A DNA stretch of 64,000 nt from positions 31,465,101 through 31,529,100 of the forward strand of contig CM046873.1 in assembly GCA_025617745.1 (NCBI GenBank), in the 5' to 3' direction. The notes beneath the pieces are model-generated. The model ran no database searches. It was not told where the DNA came from and saw only the letters and a program-made list of their open reading frames with translations. Shown here one piece after another: positions 10,905-21,984 of the stretch. Every line of letters begins with the position of its first letter. The first letter of the stretch is position 1. The position numbers were made by a program, and so were the translations under genes. This stretch comes from Heliocidaris erythrogramma (Eukaryota; Echinodermata; Echinoidea; Camarodonta; Echinometridae).

Positions 10905-11420
10905 GGAAAGATGGAAGAGGAAATGATAGAAGATAGAAAGGGAAAATTATAGAATGAATAAAAACAAAGAAAATCATAAGAAATTTAAAGAAAGAGAAGA
11001 CGATAGAAAGAAAACATAAGGAATGATAGAAAGAGGAAATGATAGAATGATGAAAGAAAGAACAGACAAAAGAAAACAAAGGAAGATAGAAAGAGAAAAC
11101 GATAGAATGAAGAAAACAAGGAAAGATAGAAAGATGAAATGACAGAATGATAAAAACAAAGAAAAACAAAGGAAAACAGGGAAAGATTGAAGAGAAAATT
11201 ATAGAATGATAAAAACAAAGAAAAGCAAAGGAAAACTAGGAAAGATAGAAAGATAACTGATAGAATGATAAAAACAAAGAAAAAAAAAGAAACAAGGAAA
11301 GATAGAAAGATAAAACGATAGAATGATAAAAACAAACAAAAACATAAGAAATCTAAAGAAAGAAAAGACAATAGGATGATGAAAACAAAGGGGGGAAAAA
11401 ATCCTTGGAAAGATATAGAG
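10905..11420. repeat. A/G-rich GATAGAAAGA tandem tract
   Basis: Imperfect reiteration of GATAGAATGATAAAAACAAA and shorter variants fills this interval. The Phe/Ser-rich frames on the other strand are by-products. Confidence 0.75.
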
Positions 11421-11501
11421 ATAAATGCATCAGGTAGGAAAGTATACGGTTTGATTTCCGTGCGAAAAAATTGCCCCGCTTACCTGAGTGTGAAAGCAAA
11501 C

Positions 11502-11745
11502 AATCGAACCACAAACCACAATTAGCCCATACAATGTTAATACGCTACAACATAGCGTAGTATATAACAGGAATAAAGTTGCATAAGGTAGAAGAAACTT
11601 TAGCTTGGAAGTTATACCAATTCTTTTAGAAATGCACATTATTACGTGGTGTAAATGGTCATTCCAAGTCAAAGTTTCATCTATAATTACTCCCAAAAAT
11701 TTGGACTTAGTTATCTTTTCTACTGGCATATCATCGATTCTAATA
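11502..11745 (-). pseudogene. Non-LTR reverse transcriptase fragment (3' piece)
   Basis: The minus strand encodes KFLGVIIDETLTWNDHL followed by a KRIGITSKLKFLLPYATL segment, the thumb-adjacent part of a CR1/Jockey-type reverse transcriptase. It aligns with the fuller copy at about 15455-15712 and is cut at 11747 by the Tc1 element. The two halves of the fragment are 11502-11745 and 13247-13574. Confidence 0.75.
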
Positions 11746-11747
11746 TA

Positions 11748-13246
11748 AACCCCTCAAAAAAAGTTCTGCAATTAAAGTTTAAGCATTTATATCTCTCTAG
11801 TAACTGTATGATCATCATCAAGTTTGATATCATTGTAAAGCTTGTTTATTCACCTTCACAATGATACCACATTTGTATTGATTATGTAATCACGGAATTT
11901 GTAGTGCACCTAAATATAGGGCAAAGTCAAAAGTGAAAAGTTGCAGAATGCATTGTTATTGTTCACACTGAGTTCTTAACTGGAATGAAAGGTTTTGTTT
12001 CTTTGTTTTTGTTCCTTTTGGTTTGTTTAATTTTGTATTAGGTGTGCATGTTTCTGCTGTAATCCCTTGTTTGGTGGACAAATATTGTTTTCAGTAATTT
12101 TGAAGTGGAATTATTCTTTTGTTTTAAGATGGAATGTGTTTTAATCAGCAACTGATTGTGATAACATTAATATTGTGTTTTGGTTTCATGCAGAATATTG
12201 CAAGTTTCCACCTTAGCAGTACACAACTGCGGTGGGGAAAAAAATCTCACCTCAGCAGATTAATTCATTTTCAGCCATGTAACCCTATCACAGAAACATA
12301 AGCAACACAAACTCTCCTCTTCTCTTGGATTGCTTTTCACTTCAACAAACACATTCCCCTTTCTTGATGTGAACTCATGTTCTTTAACTCTCTCTCCCCC
12401 TCTCTAACGAAACAAAAACAAACACAAATACACACATTTGCAAATGACAAAATGTTTGGCACTTTTTATTGAGTGGAATTGAGTGGAATAGAAGGATCAG
12501 AAGTTCAGTAGCGAGTAGAAGATCCGAATACAGCTACGACAGACTGGCATCTCCTCCTCATGCTTGTCACCAGCCTGGTGATGCGTTGCTGTGGGATGAG
12601 GTTCCACTCTTCGATAAGGATCTGTCGCAACTCAGCCAGTGTAGTGTGATCTGTCACTCTGGCGCGTACAGCACGGCCAAGCTGGTCCCACAGGTGCTCG
12701 ATTGGGTTCAAGTCAGGGCTGTTCGCAGGCCAATCCATCCTCGTCACTGCCTCCTCCTGCAGGTATTCGGTGATGATCCTTGCTCTGTGTGGGCGGGCGT
12801 TGTCATCTTGGAAGATGGCGTTTGGTCCAAGATTGCGCATGTATGGGATGACCTCTGGCCGAAGAATGTTGTCTCGGTATCTCTCTGCTGTCAGGTTTCC
12901 ATCAACGATGATAAGCTGTGTCAACAGATATGCCACCCCACACCATAACACTGCCTCCTCCAAACACTATTACCCGTTCAACATCATTCACACACACACC
13001 CGACATTGCAACAAAAGCAATAGACAATAGCCAAGATAGCCATTCAATTTGCAACTTTTCACTTTTGACTTTGCCCTCTATTCAGGGGTGCTGTGCATTC
13101 AAGGATGACATAACCATTACAAATGGGGCATGGATGTGAAGGGGGATAAATGAACTTTCCAATGATCCAAAAATCAAGAATGATTAAAAAGCCGCCAAAA
13201 AGATATCAAGGCTCAAAGTTGAATTGCAGAACTTTTTTGAGGGGTT
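11748..13246. mobile_element. Tc1-like DNA transposon (1499 bp)
   Basis: Inverted ends start AACCCCTCAAAAAAAGTTC and extend at least 40 bp to a GATATC motif. TA flanks both ends (11746-11747 and 13247-13248). The related non-LTR copy at 15700 preserves the uninterrupted target (AATATATATTGG), so removing the element and one TA restores it. A broken transposase gene runs inward on the minus strand. Confidence 0.9.
12505..12966 (-). pseudogene. Tc1-like transposase, C-terminal catalytic half
   Basis: The frame contains FQDDNARPH, WPANSPDLNPIEHLWD and a closing SMRRRCQ motif. Exactly 34 residues separate the D of QDD-N from the E of PIEH, giving the DD34E signature of Tc1-type transposases. Just upstream, GGGSVMVWGGIS is found in another frame, so a frameshift lies near 12905. 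The N-terminal DNA-binding helices and the first catalytic Asp are not recognisable. The intact enzyme would cut and paste its element at TA sites; this copy cannot. Confidence 0.9.
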
Positions 13247-13574
13247 TATATTGGTGTGTCTGTATTATGAGAATGATGTTTAAAATACATGAAGTGAGTC
13301 TTTTTTTTATATTAAGAGAAAGTTTATTGCACCAGTTTGATACTTTGTTAATTTCATAATTCAAAGTATTGGTTAAAGAATTAAGGTCTTTGTGAGAACA
13401 AAAGATATTTGTGTCGTCGGCAAATAAGACAAAAGTAATAACAGAGGATGTATTAATAATATCTTTGACATAAAGAAAAAATAGTAGTGGGCCTAAGATG
13501 GAGCCTTGGGGGACACTGCATTGAACTAAAAGGGGATCAGAATCATATCCATTGAATGTAACATATTGTTATTG
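13247..13574 (-). pseudogene. Non-LTR reverse transcriptase fragment (5' piece)
   Basis: This is the other half of the fragment split by the Tc1 element. The minus strand gives the GVPQGSILGPLLF motif and an FADDTNIF-type catalytic box as in 15820-16036, with small indels. It ends near 13574 at the same point as the internal deletion junction of the 15-17 kb copy, ATGTAACATATTG. Confidence 0.75.
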
Positions 13575-13799
13575 TTTGGAAAGTAGGATCAGGCAGGCAG
13601 TATACGGTTTGATTTCCGCGTGAAAAAATTGGCCCGCTTACCTGAGCTGCCATAGCAACAAGACCACTTTGACTCGTTGAGCGATTTGAAACATAAAAAA
13701 TGCGCGGAGTGTGAAAGCAAACAAAGCGTTCTTCAAGAACCGTTCCTCTAAAGCGGTCTAACTTGGAACGGTCCAGCAGGGAGTGTGAAAGGCCTCTAT

Positions 13800-15058
13800 G
13801 TTAGTGTTACCGTAGGCCTAATTATGCTTTCATATTAGATTTCCTAGACCTAAAAACAGTTTTAATGCTAGATCTTTAGGAAAAATGAGAATTTTGTAAG
13901 GTGATGAAATATTGGTATGATGTTAAGATAAAACTAAGACTAAGACTACGGTTTACGACTAAGTTAAGCTACGAATTTTGATGGCGACAATAAATAAGAA
14001 TACCATACCAAAAGTAGTTCCTTTTCTTTCTTTTTTTATTATGATATTAGCTCTGAAGCTTGACAACGCAGTGTCAGTGACGGTGATAATAAAATATTGC
14101 ACAAATGAAATACGAGAACGGTAAATGAATTGACATGTCAATAGATTGATCTTTTACATAGAAATAAAAAAATATACTAGACATATATGACTAAAAGTGC
14201 ACGAAAGATTGCTTCGGTTAACTTGGAGTTCAGAGTTCAATTAAAGTTCAGAGTCTAAAAATGGCTGGCTGTAACTTACGACTGGCGTAGCGAGCTCATG
14301 AAGACTTGTAAGTGAAGAATACTTAAGGGCGCTCGACGACGAGTGTCGGAGACGAAAGGGGCTCGCGAGATGTTCGCTCGATCGGAGGTGTACTGATTCG
14401 GGACTAAAGATTCGCAGGTCCATGATGGATGAATCGATAGATGAATTGATGAATCAATAGCTGCAGGTCCGCGGGACGGTGAGTTGCCCGAAGATGGACT
14501 GAGAGATGAGACGTTCTGAGAGCCAGTGAGTCGGGACTCGGAACTGAAGAATAGCATGAGTTCAGAAGACGTGACGAAGCAGTGAGTCGTTGGCCGCCGA
14601 TGAGGAACAAAATCATGCTGATGATGAGGAGCTTGTAACTATAGCTACGGCCACCAAACAGATCAGTCTTGAATGTAGACTGAAACTACTGCCGAAGGTA
14701 AACCACAACCAGAGAAGCTTGACTCGACCAGAAGACGACGGGAGATGCTGCCTCGACCGTAGAAAAACTGGGAGATGATAAGAAAGTTTAAAAAAATCAT
14801 AAACAATAATAGTATACAATAAACATAAGACAAAGCATACAAAAAGATTAAGGAATATAATAGACCTATGTAAATATTTTTCTCCAATAAACTAGAGATG
14901 TAATTTAGAACGCAGGAGACCGCCATCGTGAGCGGTTAGGCTGGAAATGGATGGCGGCCTCGTAAAAATGATTAGGCGACATAACTCTCTTGGTAAAACT
15001 GAGTGATGAAGTGGGTGCAGTGCAATTGCAGGTGCGGGTGCAAATAGTAGATACTAAT
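13800..15058. other. Region without recognisable gene
   Basis: AT-rich to about 14250, then a more GC-rich stretch at 14280-14770 with short frames on both strands and no family resemblance. The last 250 bp before 15059 are probably the 3' untranslated part of the minus-strand non-LTR element. Confidence 0.5.
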
Positions 15059-17440
15059 TTAAAGCGTGGGCACGTATGATTGTAGTATCTTTCTTTTACG
15101 TGCAGCTTTTAAAGAGTAGATGGTTGAACAAGATTTTATGTTATTGGGAAAATTATTCCAAATGTCCGGACCAGAATGTCTTACAGATTTGTGTGTTATT
15201 GATAATTTGGGATTTGTAAGATGGAAATTTCCAGAAATGCGATTAGGGTAGGAATGAACAGAACTATTAAACTTATACATGTTATCAAAGAATGGGGGAA
15301 GTTGATTATTAATGTACTTGAACATTATGACTGCTACTTGAATAGTATTCAAGTCGAAAATTTTTAGCGTTTTAAGTTTATGGAATAAGGGGTCAGTGTG
15401 AGTTAAGAAATGCGGTGCAAATACGTATTGATCTCTTTTGTAGTTTAAAAATAGAATAGTCGAACCACAATTAGCCCATACAATGTTATAATATGTTATA
15501 TACGGGAGAAGTAGCGTATTATATAACCAGAATAAGGTTGCATAGGGTAGAAGAAAATTTAGCTTGGAAATTATACCAATGCTTTTAGAAATGCACATTA
15601 TTACGTGGTGTAAATGGTCATTCCAAGTCAAAGTTTCATCTATAATTACTCTCAAAAATTTGGACTTAGTTTTCTTTTCTACTGGCATATCATCGATTTT
15701 AATATATATTGGTGTGTCTGTATTATGAGAATGATGTTTAAAAACGTACATGAAGTGAGTCTTTTTTTTATATTAAGAGAAAGTTTATTGCACTTAAACC
15801 AGTTTGATACTTTGTTTATTTCATAATTCAAAGTATTGGTTAAGGAATTAAGGTCTTTGTGAGAACAAAAGATATTTGTGTCGTCGGCAAATAAGACAAA
15901 AGAAAGAACGGAGGATGTATTAATAATATCATTGACATAAAGAAGAAATAGTAGTGGGCCTAAGATGGAGCCTTGGGGGACACCGCATTGAACTAAAAGG
16001 GGATCAGAATCATATCCATTGAATGTAACATATTGCTTTACTTAAGTCACAGAATATACCAACAACATGTTCTTTGTTAGCTATGGCATTTGTAATTTTG
16101 TCATAAATTTGAATTAATGCTAGGTCAGTTGAGTAATTTTTCCTGAAACCATATTGATTTGAACTGAGTATATTGTGTTTATTGATAAATGTATGTAACC
16201 TATTATAAACGATTTTTTTTCTAAGACTTTGGATATACTTGGAAGTAAGGAAATGGGGCGATAATTACTTATTTCGTGCGGATCGTCTTTTTTGAAAATT
16301 GGATTGACTTTAGCTATTTTGAATGGATCAGAGAAACACCTTGTGATAACGAGTGATTAAAAATGTGAGTTAAAGGCTTTGCAAGTGGGTGGAGTATTTC
16401 TTTTAAAAGAGACATACTTATTTCATCGAAACCATGAGATTTTGAGCTGTTAAGAGATTGGGTAATATTAACAATTTCGCTGGGATGTGTTGGGTTTAGA
16501 AAGAGAGACTTTTGACTTTGTTTGGAAAGATAGTCTGTAAAGTGAGCGTTAGGGCTATTAATTTTGCTGGCGAGTTCAGGGTCGATATTCGTGAAAAATT
16601 AATTAAATGAATTTGCATAAATACTAGGATCATGTATGTTAGTACCATTTAGTGTGGTATCATCCGTGGGTGGGGGATCTGTCTGTTTCCCCATAATCTC
16701 TTTGATGATTTTCCGAGTTGCAGTAGTGTTTGAACTGGCCTTTTAATTATATTAGAAAAGTGTAATTTACGGGATATTCGGATCAATTTTGTTAATTTAT
16801 TGCGGTAAATTTTATATGTCTTTAGGTTAGTGTCAGTTGGATGGCGTAAATGTGATTTATAGAGGCGGTTGCGTGTTTGTATTGACTTCAATAAACTTTC
16901 GTTATCCAAGGATTCCTTCGCTTGTTTTTAATTTTGCCTAGAGGGATATTCTTTTCATAATAATATTGTAATTTGTTATTGAAATGTTTGTTTGTATTGA
17001 CATCATTTACATTGTAGACATCTTCCCATCCCTCTAAAACTAAATCCTGTTTCAGTAATTCTACATTACGTTTGGATTCTTTGCGATATAAAAATTCATC
17101 AAATGATTTAGGGCAACATAGTTTGCATTCACAAGTTAAAAATAAGTGTAGGTGATCGGAAACTTCAGAGCATAATATCCCCCCGATGATTTTGTTATAA
17201 TGTACGTTGTCAATCTGAGTTGAAGAATGTGAATTTATTCTGGTGGGTTTTCGAAATCGAAATTAAGCCATATTAATACATTAGTTGCATAAAATTGGTT
17301 GAATTACTTCTGTCAGATGAGGGCAGGAAGTTGATGTTGAAGTCACCAAGCATAAAGATATGTCTGTTTTCATCGCCTATTTTATGAAGATATGAATCCA
17401 TTTCATCACAGAATAGTTCAAAATTAGAGTCGGGGGTCAG
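15059..17440 (-). pseudogene. CR1/Jockey-type non-LTR retrotransposon, broken
   Basis: Reading leftwards the motifs appear in order: endonuclease MLGDFNINFLP near 17340, an inter-domain region (16649-17160), the reverse transcriptase fingers NYRPISLLPSISKVLEK near 16240, YGFRKNYSTDLAL, motif A as FCDLSKA at 16035, GVPQGSILGPLLF, the FADD box near 15870 and the C-terminal domain with TKSKFLRVIIDETLTWNDHL and SGPDIWNNFP. About 35 residues that normally follow motif A are deleted at 16035. A frameshift sits at a poly-A tract near 15760, and others lie upstream. The 5' end is truncated within the endonuclease. In active copies the protein nicks the target and copies its RNA there. Confidence 0.85.
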
Positions 17441-17452
17441 TCAGTGTGATGT

Positions 17453-18086
17453 AGTGGCGGACAGCTCCCCTATTTGCTCCAACACACAAAAAGACAAAAA
17501 TGTCGTGTTTATAAAATGTATTGCTATCTTGTTAAATGAGGACCTATAAAAATATGCTATCTGTAATACATTTTTTGTAATGCCCCGAGGGAAAGGCGCT
17601 TAGGAGTAAACTGCAAATTAATGATATTTTAGTGTACGACAAACGGGAGAGTTGACCGCCAATAATTCATATGTCACAATCGACTCACCAAATTGCGAAT
17701 TTGAGATTCGCATAGGCATCATCATCTCATTTTTCAAACATTCATAACTCTCTTATTCCTTGTCCAATTTCTTTCAGACTTTCACCATCCAGCTTTTGTA
17801 TTATTTCTGCTTCGGAACCACATAAATCATTGTTATTTGAGACGTTTTAGAAAGAGGAATTTATTTACATCCGTTCGTGAGGTGTTTAGTGACGTCTAAA
17901 AAGCTTCATTGCATGAGTAACATTGTTTCAATCTATGGAGGAAAAATGTAAATCTGCCAATTCTCAATGCAGAATATGCAAAATATATAATATACGCCGA
18001 ATTCGACGAATTCATTATGAGGTGGGCTGTAACTTGTTTTCAGGAAGAAGTTCACCAGCTTCACCCAATTGCTGGATACGCCACTG
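17453..18086. mobile_element. Possible hAT-like element, weak
   Basis: AGTGGCGGACAGC at the left and the complement CAGTGGCGTATCCAGC at the right resemble the termini of the 2860 element. The right end is followed by poly-C, as is common for this family here. No target duplication is visible, so the pairing is uncertain. Confidence 0.35.
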
Positions 18087-18998
18087 CCCCCCCCCCCCCT
18101 CCACAACTGCCATCACCATTGCAGCATAAATCATCTGCATCATTACACATTTTTGCCTGAAAAGTTTTGGAAAAATTGAATGAAATAAGGGAAGGAGAAC
18201 CCTAACATTTACATAATTTCTTCTTCGTATTTCTAATTCCTCTTCAAACTTACAAGACCCCATAAACAACGTCTTGTATGACAAATAATATGCGAAATTT
18301 TTTTTTAATCAAAATAATGTTTAACATTTCTTCAAACATGTAAATCAAAAAGATATCATCATACAAAACAGTGCATCCTTTCGACATGCTCGAAGCAGTG
18401 ATGCATCCTCAACTGATTGAAAGAGATGGGGCAAAGAAAGGAACAAAATACACTGTTCAAAACCAGATTCATTTCTCTCTCCCTTCTTGAAAATTGAACA
18501 TTTGAGGTCCATCTTCAAGTAATGCATTGCAATTTCCATCCTTTCGACATGCTCCAGTTGAAAGTGGAATTGTGTGCAAGAAGACATAATCTGCGATGTT
18601 TTGGGTAGGCCTGGGTGAGTGTGTCTGTGTATCAGGGTGTGTGTGTGTGTGTGTAGGGGAGGGGTGGGAGGATGCGGATAAGTGTAAGACTAATGATTAA
18701 ATGATTGTCCAAATCTATTATTAATACTTAACAGAGAACGTGAAGTTACTGCCAGATAGACACTTTGATGAAATTCAAGAATGAGGCATGTTTGCGCAAA
18801 CTAATATCTGCGAGTTTTACAAAAGCAGCCAGTACTCACTCAAGCGTAAAATATTGTCAGTACTCATAGTGTCATCCGACGGAACAGACCCTCACCCATA
18901 ATTGTATAAGAAGAAACTGTATCGATATTGAAGTGTTTCCTTTTTTGATACGCACTGTATGTGTTTGAAACACTCTTTTTTTATGTTTCTTTCTTCAG
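18087..18998. other. Region without recognisable gene
   Basis: AT-rich, with a (GT)n tract at 18636-18654. The sequence CATCCTTTCGACATGCTC occurs twice (near 18375 and 18536). Nothing else is recognised. Confidence 0.5.
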
Positions 18999-19114
18999 AT
19001 GATATAATACTAGCAAGTTATGTTATGAGCATATCTTATGAAGATACGACCAGACGCAGGAAACGTGCAGATATTGATATCGGGACACCTATGGTACAAA
19101 ACCTTGTGAATTCC
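18999..19114 (+). CDS. Candidate internal exon with furin-like site
   Basis: A pyrimidine-rich acceptor TTTCTTTCTTCAG precedes an open 116-bp stretch, and a strong donor GTAAGTGT follows it. The single open frame starts in phase 1, ends in phase 0 and contains YEDTTRRRKRADIDIG, where RRRKR-A is a good proprotein-convertase site. The product is not recognised. It lies on the same strand as the mucin/SEA/EGF exons and could be an upstream exon of that gene, or of a host gene disrupted by the surrounding elements. Both splice sites and the open frame are seen; function and gene membership are guesses. Confidence 0.4.
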
Positions 19115-19510
19115 GTAAGTGTGGTTCTGTTTTATAAATTCTCCATGAAAAAATGATTTGAGAAATGTACTCATGTATGTCCTACAGTTTTCCCCTAGTG
19201 TTCACACTGACGTAAAGAGGGGGCTTCATAAAAAGCACAAGTGTGAAGCAAACGAAAGACTTGACGGCTACTAACCATTTTTCTACTCAGCTGGTCAAAT
19301 CCACAAGTTCCAAGGTTTTTTTTTTTTGGAATAACCCTGTGGCCTACCCCAAACAGCTTTTCCTTTGGGACTTCCTACAATAGGTATTGCATGGATTACC
19401 GACTTTTTCCTCGGCAGACCATACATGAGGGAGAGGAAAATGAGGATTTTAGGCCTGTATAACGTACGTTAGATCCCGGTTGGATTAAATATTGGTGTTC
19501 TTTTAAAGGT

Positions 19511-19715
19511 CCACTGCAACCCAAATGCAAGTTGATTCTTGTTGATGTGAAGGGATGCATACAACTTATATTTTGTTATTCAGACATCTGAGTATGTTTC
19601 ATAATGTTTTGAAATATTTTTAAAATAATTTTTCTCAAACATGCTAAGCTCTACCCTAAAAAAAAGCCCCAGATCTCATTCCTGCAAGGATATCCATCAT
19701 CTGTCAATCATTAGT
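19511..19715. repeat. Inverted-repeat arm, unique part (left)
   Basis: About 200 bp starting near CCACTGCAACCCAAATGC is, with roughly three-quarters identity by eye, the reverse complement of 35400-35612. A 15-bp array follows it directly on the inner side. Confidence 0.65.
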
Positions 19716-19734
19716 GAGCGGGCTCGGTGTAAAA

Positions 19735-19935
19735 ATGCCAGTGGTAAAAATGCCAGAAGAATAAATGCCAGAGGTAAAAATGCCAGAGGTAAAAATGCCA
19801 GAGGTAAAAATGCCAGAGGAAAAATGCCAGAAAAAAATGCCAGAGGTAAAAATGCCAGAGGAAAAAATGCCAGAGGTAAATATGCCAGAGGTAAAAATGC
19901 TAGAGGTAAAAATGCCAGAGGTAAAAAATGCTAGT
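19735..19935. repeat. 15-bp tandem array GCCAGAGGTAAAAAT
   Basis: About 13 copies of GCCAGAGGTAAAAAT with 14- and 16-bp variants. The apparent MPEVK-repeat proteins are a by-product of the period being five codons. The inverted partner is at 34505-34855. Confidence 0.85.
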
Positions 19936-20029
19936 GACGACCTGTACATTTGTTGAAGAAGGGAGAACTGAAAAAGAAAAAAAAAAGTGCAGGTACAAGT
20001 ACAGATAGCGAAAAGCACGTCAAGCAAGT

Positions 20030-21030
20030 CAATATCATTTGGTACAAGTTATTTTTTGCGTGTTTTTAGTCCGTACGTGTTCTGCGGAGGCCACGTCCGC
20101 CACGTGTTTTTGAAAACGTGGGGAGGGAGTAGCAAGAGCAGGGAAGGAGTACGTCAACGCACTTCACACGCACTACAACACAAAGTGTAAGCATAGGGTG
20201 TAAGTACGTGGCCCGCACGCCACGACTGGACGTGAGTGGTTGTGTGCATCGTACGTTGCGCACCTGGTAAGTGAGTTGTACGTGCTTACAACGTGCTTAC
20301 AACGTACGATCGCCGTGCGGTTGCCTCGTTATCGTACGGAGGCCGTACTTTCGCGTACGTTGTCCTTACTGACTTGCAGGGAGTAAGTGCGTGCAAGTGC
20401 GATAAACGTGAGTTTTTTCCCGTCACCATCTGCCGAGTCTCCATCGCTCCTCATCTGTTCGTCTCCTGCCTTTACATCATCTACGGCCCGTTTCTGTTGG
20501 GCCTCTCTGGCCCTATTAGCTCGTCAGTCTGCTCGGCTTTTATATATCCTGCAGAAATCAGCGCGCACAACGTGCGTTTCAAGTGGATAGCACGTACTTC
20601 TTCGGGTGCGGTTTACGTGAGTTCTGCGTGCTCACTGGACAGTTGAACTGGAGAAGCGCCGAATAAGCACGGACGGTGCGGAACATGCCCGTGCTTAGGT
20701 GCGTTGTTCGTAGAGCAAGTAACTGTGGGAAAGTTTTCAAAAACTCGCGGAGTCCGTACGTTGTGCGCTCGTTAGCAGCAGAGGGCACGCGGGTCAACGC
20801 ACGTCACCCGTACTGGGGGTGAATCTGTAGACCGCCCGCAGCCTGAACGCAGCGAAAGTTCCTCGTGCACTAAAAGTGCTACGGCGTGTCTGCGTGCTCC
20901 CAAATCCGTACTGATGCGGTACTCACCACGTACGGATCCCCAAATTTTTCCTACGTTTTTGCAAGTAGACAGCACGCACTTGCAAGTACGGCGGGTTGGG
21001 ACCATGCCTTAAGTTATACAGTTAGTATCA
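20030..21030. other. CpG-rich segment with CGTACG-like motifs
   Basis: This kilobase is clearly richer in CG than its surroundings and full of GTACG, ACGTG and GCGTGC words. One inverted pair is GTGCGTGCAAGTGCG near 20385 and CGCACTTGCAAGTACG near 20970. Short frames occur but none resembles a known protein. It could be a CpG-rich repeat element. Confidence 0.4.
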
Positions 21031-21037
21031 TGATACG

Positions 21038-21171
21038 GGGGCATCTCGTTTTTCCGAAGGTTCGTATTTCCGAAACACTAATTTCCTATGCCTAGGGGTT
21101 CAAAATTCCGAACATTTGTTCCATTATTCCGAAGGTTCGTTATTCCGAAGGTTCGTTTATCCAAAGGTTCA
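21038..21171. repeat. 16-bp array GGTTCATAATTCCGAA, interrupted
   Basis: Six or more variants of GAAGGTTCGTTATTCC are visible. The array resumes for one unit after the next element, at 21955-21985. The same array family is at 51.4-52.6 kb and 63.8 kb. Confidence 0.75.
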
Positions 21172-21173
21172 TA

Positions 21174-21952
21174 CCCTGATAGCAGAAAGAGGAAAAAATG
21201 ACGTGATATTTACGTCGTCGTTTACGTCTTTTTTACGTCCTGTAATTACGTCAATAAGACGACAACTTGCACCAACGCAAGACGTCATGAGGACGTCTTA
21301 TTTTGACGTCATCTCTACGTCTTGTACACTGTAAAAACTAAAGTGCTACTTTTAGGGGCATGTATAGTGACTGCACCTGAAATGCTGTTTATAGCACTTG
21401 TAGTGTGCTAATTTACCAGCAAAAAAAATGTGACCGTGGCAAGCCTCGAACCAGGTTCCGCTGATTGAGAGGCGCTGACGTTACCGATGGACTAACGAAT
21501 GCTTCTTGCAATCCAGTTTAGTCATGGGAGTCAAGTAGATAACATGAACTATGTGGTGTCGTAAATTCACTATGTAACAATATGATCTGCTCTAAATCGT
21601 ACGATGTGAGTTAGTCTAGCGGTAATGCCAGCAATTATCGATCAGCGGACTCTGGTTCGAGGCTCTACAAAATCATTTTTTTATGAATGTTTAGCAGTTT
21701 AAGGAGCCGGTCCAGCTCCCGTGAAAGTGCTGAAATAGCACGCTGAGTGCATTCAATAGCACTCTGAGTGCAGTCCTTATGCAAAAAGCACTTCAGTTTT
21801 TACAGTGTACAGATGACGTCAAAATAAGACGTCCTCTTGACGTCTTGCGTTAGTGCAAGTTGTCGTCTTATTGACGTAATTACAGGACGTAAAAAAGACG
21901 AAAACCACGACGTTAATATCACGTCATTTTTAACACTTTCTGCTATCAGGGT
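21174..21952. mobile_element. MITE with TA duplication and CCCTGATAGCAG ends
   Basis: Inverted ends CCCTGATAGCAGAAAG extend about 150 bp through GACGTC-rich arms. TA is duplicated at 21172-21173 and 21953-21954. Removing the element restores GGTTCATAATTTCGAA, matching the surrounding 16-bp array, so the boundaries are firm. Its centre is filled by a second element. Confidence 0.85.
21327..21807. mobile_element. Nested MITE, CACTGTAAAAAC ends, tRNA-like arms
   Basis: Ends are CACTGTAAAAACTAAAGTGC and its imperfect complement, with TA at 21325-21326 and 21808-21809. Each long arm carries a tRNA-like module: on the minus strand near 21430-21505 and on the plus strand near 21609-21672, each with an A-box-like TAGTCTAGCGG or TAGTCCATCGG and a B-box GGTTCGAGGCT. 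This looks like one SINE-derived sequence captured in both arms. Confidence 0.75.
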
Positions 21953-21984
21953 AATTTCGAAAAGGCTCATATTTACCCACAAAA

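Larger units (their letters stand above)
10628..13794. mobile_element. Terminal-repeat element with nested insertions
   Basis: The left end GCCCTTTCACACTC and the complement of the right end GGCCTTTCACACTC are followed on both sides by GAACGGTTC-type subterminal repeats. Inside are a GATAGAA-rich tract, a non-LTR fragment split by a Tc1 element, and a 47-bp direct repeat (near 11440 and 13600, starting TATACGGTTTGATTTCC) that brackets the non-LTR fragment. No transposase of the outer element was found, and no target duplication is clear, so the superfamily is open. Confidence 0.6.

Noticed and set aside
10905..11371. Phe/Ser/Leu-rich membrane-like proteins on the minus strand
   Set aside because: They are translations of an A/G-rich tandem tract, not membrane proteins.
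12469..12948. 159-codon plus-strand frame
   Set aside because: It is antisense to the clear Tc1 DD34E transposase.
19735..19956. MPEVK-repeat protein (also at 34549-34830 on the other strand)
   Set aside because: The period is 15 bp, so any frame repeats. The array is non-coding and part of an inverted repeat.
20293..20646. 117-codon frame in the CpG-rich segment
   Set aside because: No family resemblance, no splice or start context, and frames of this length are expected in GC-rich DNA.
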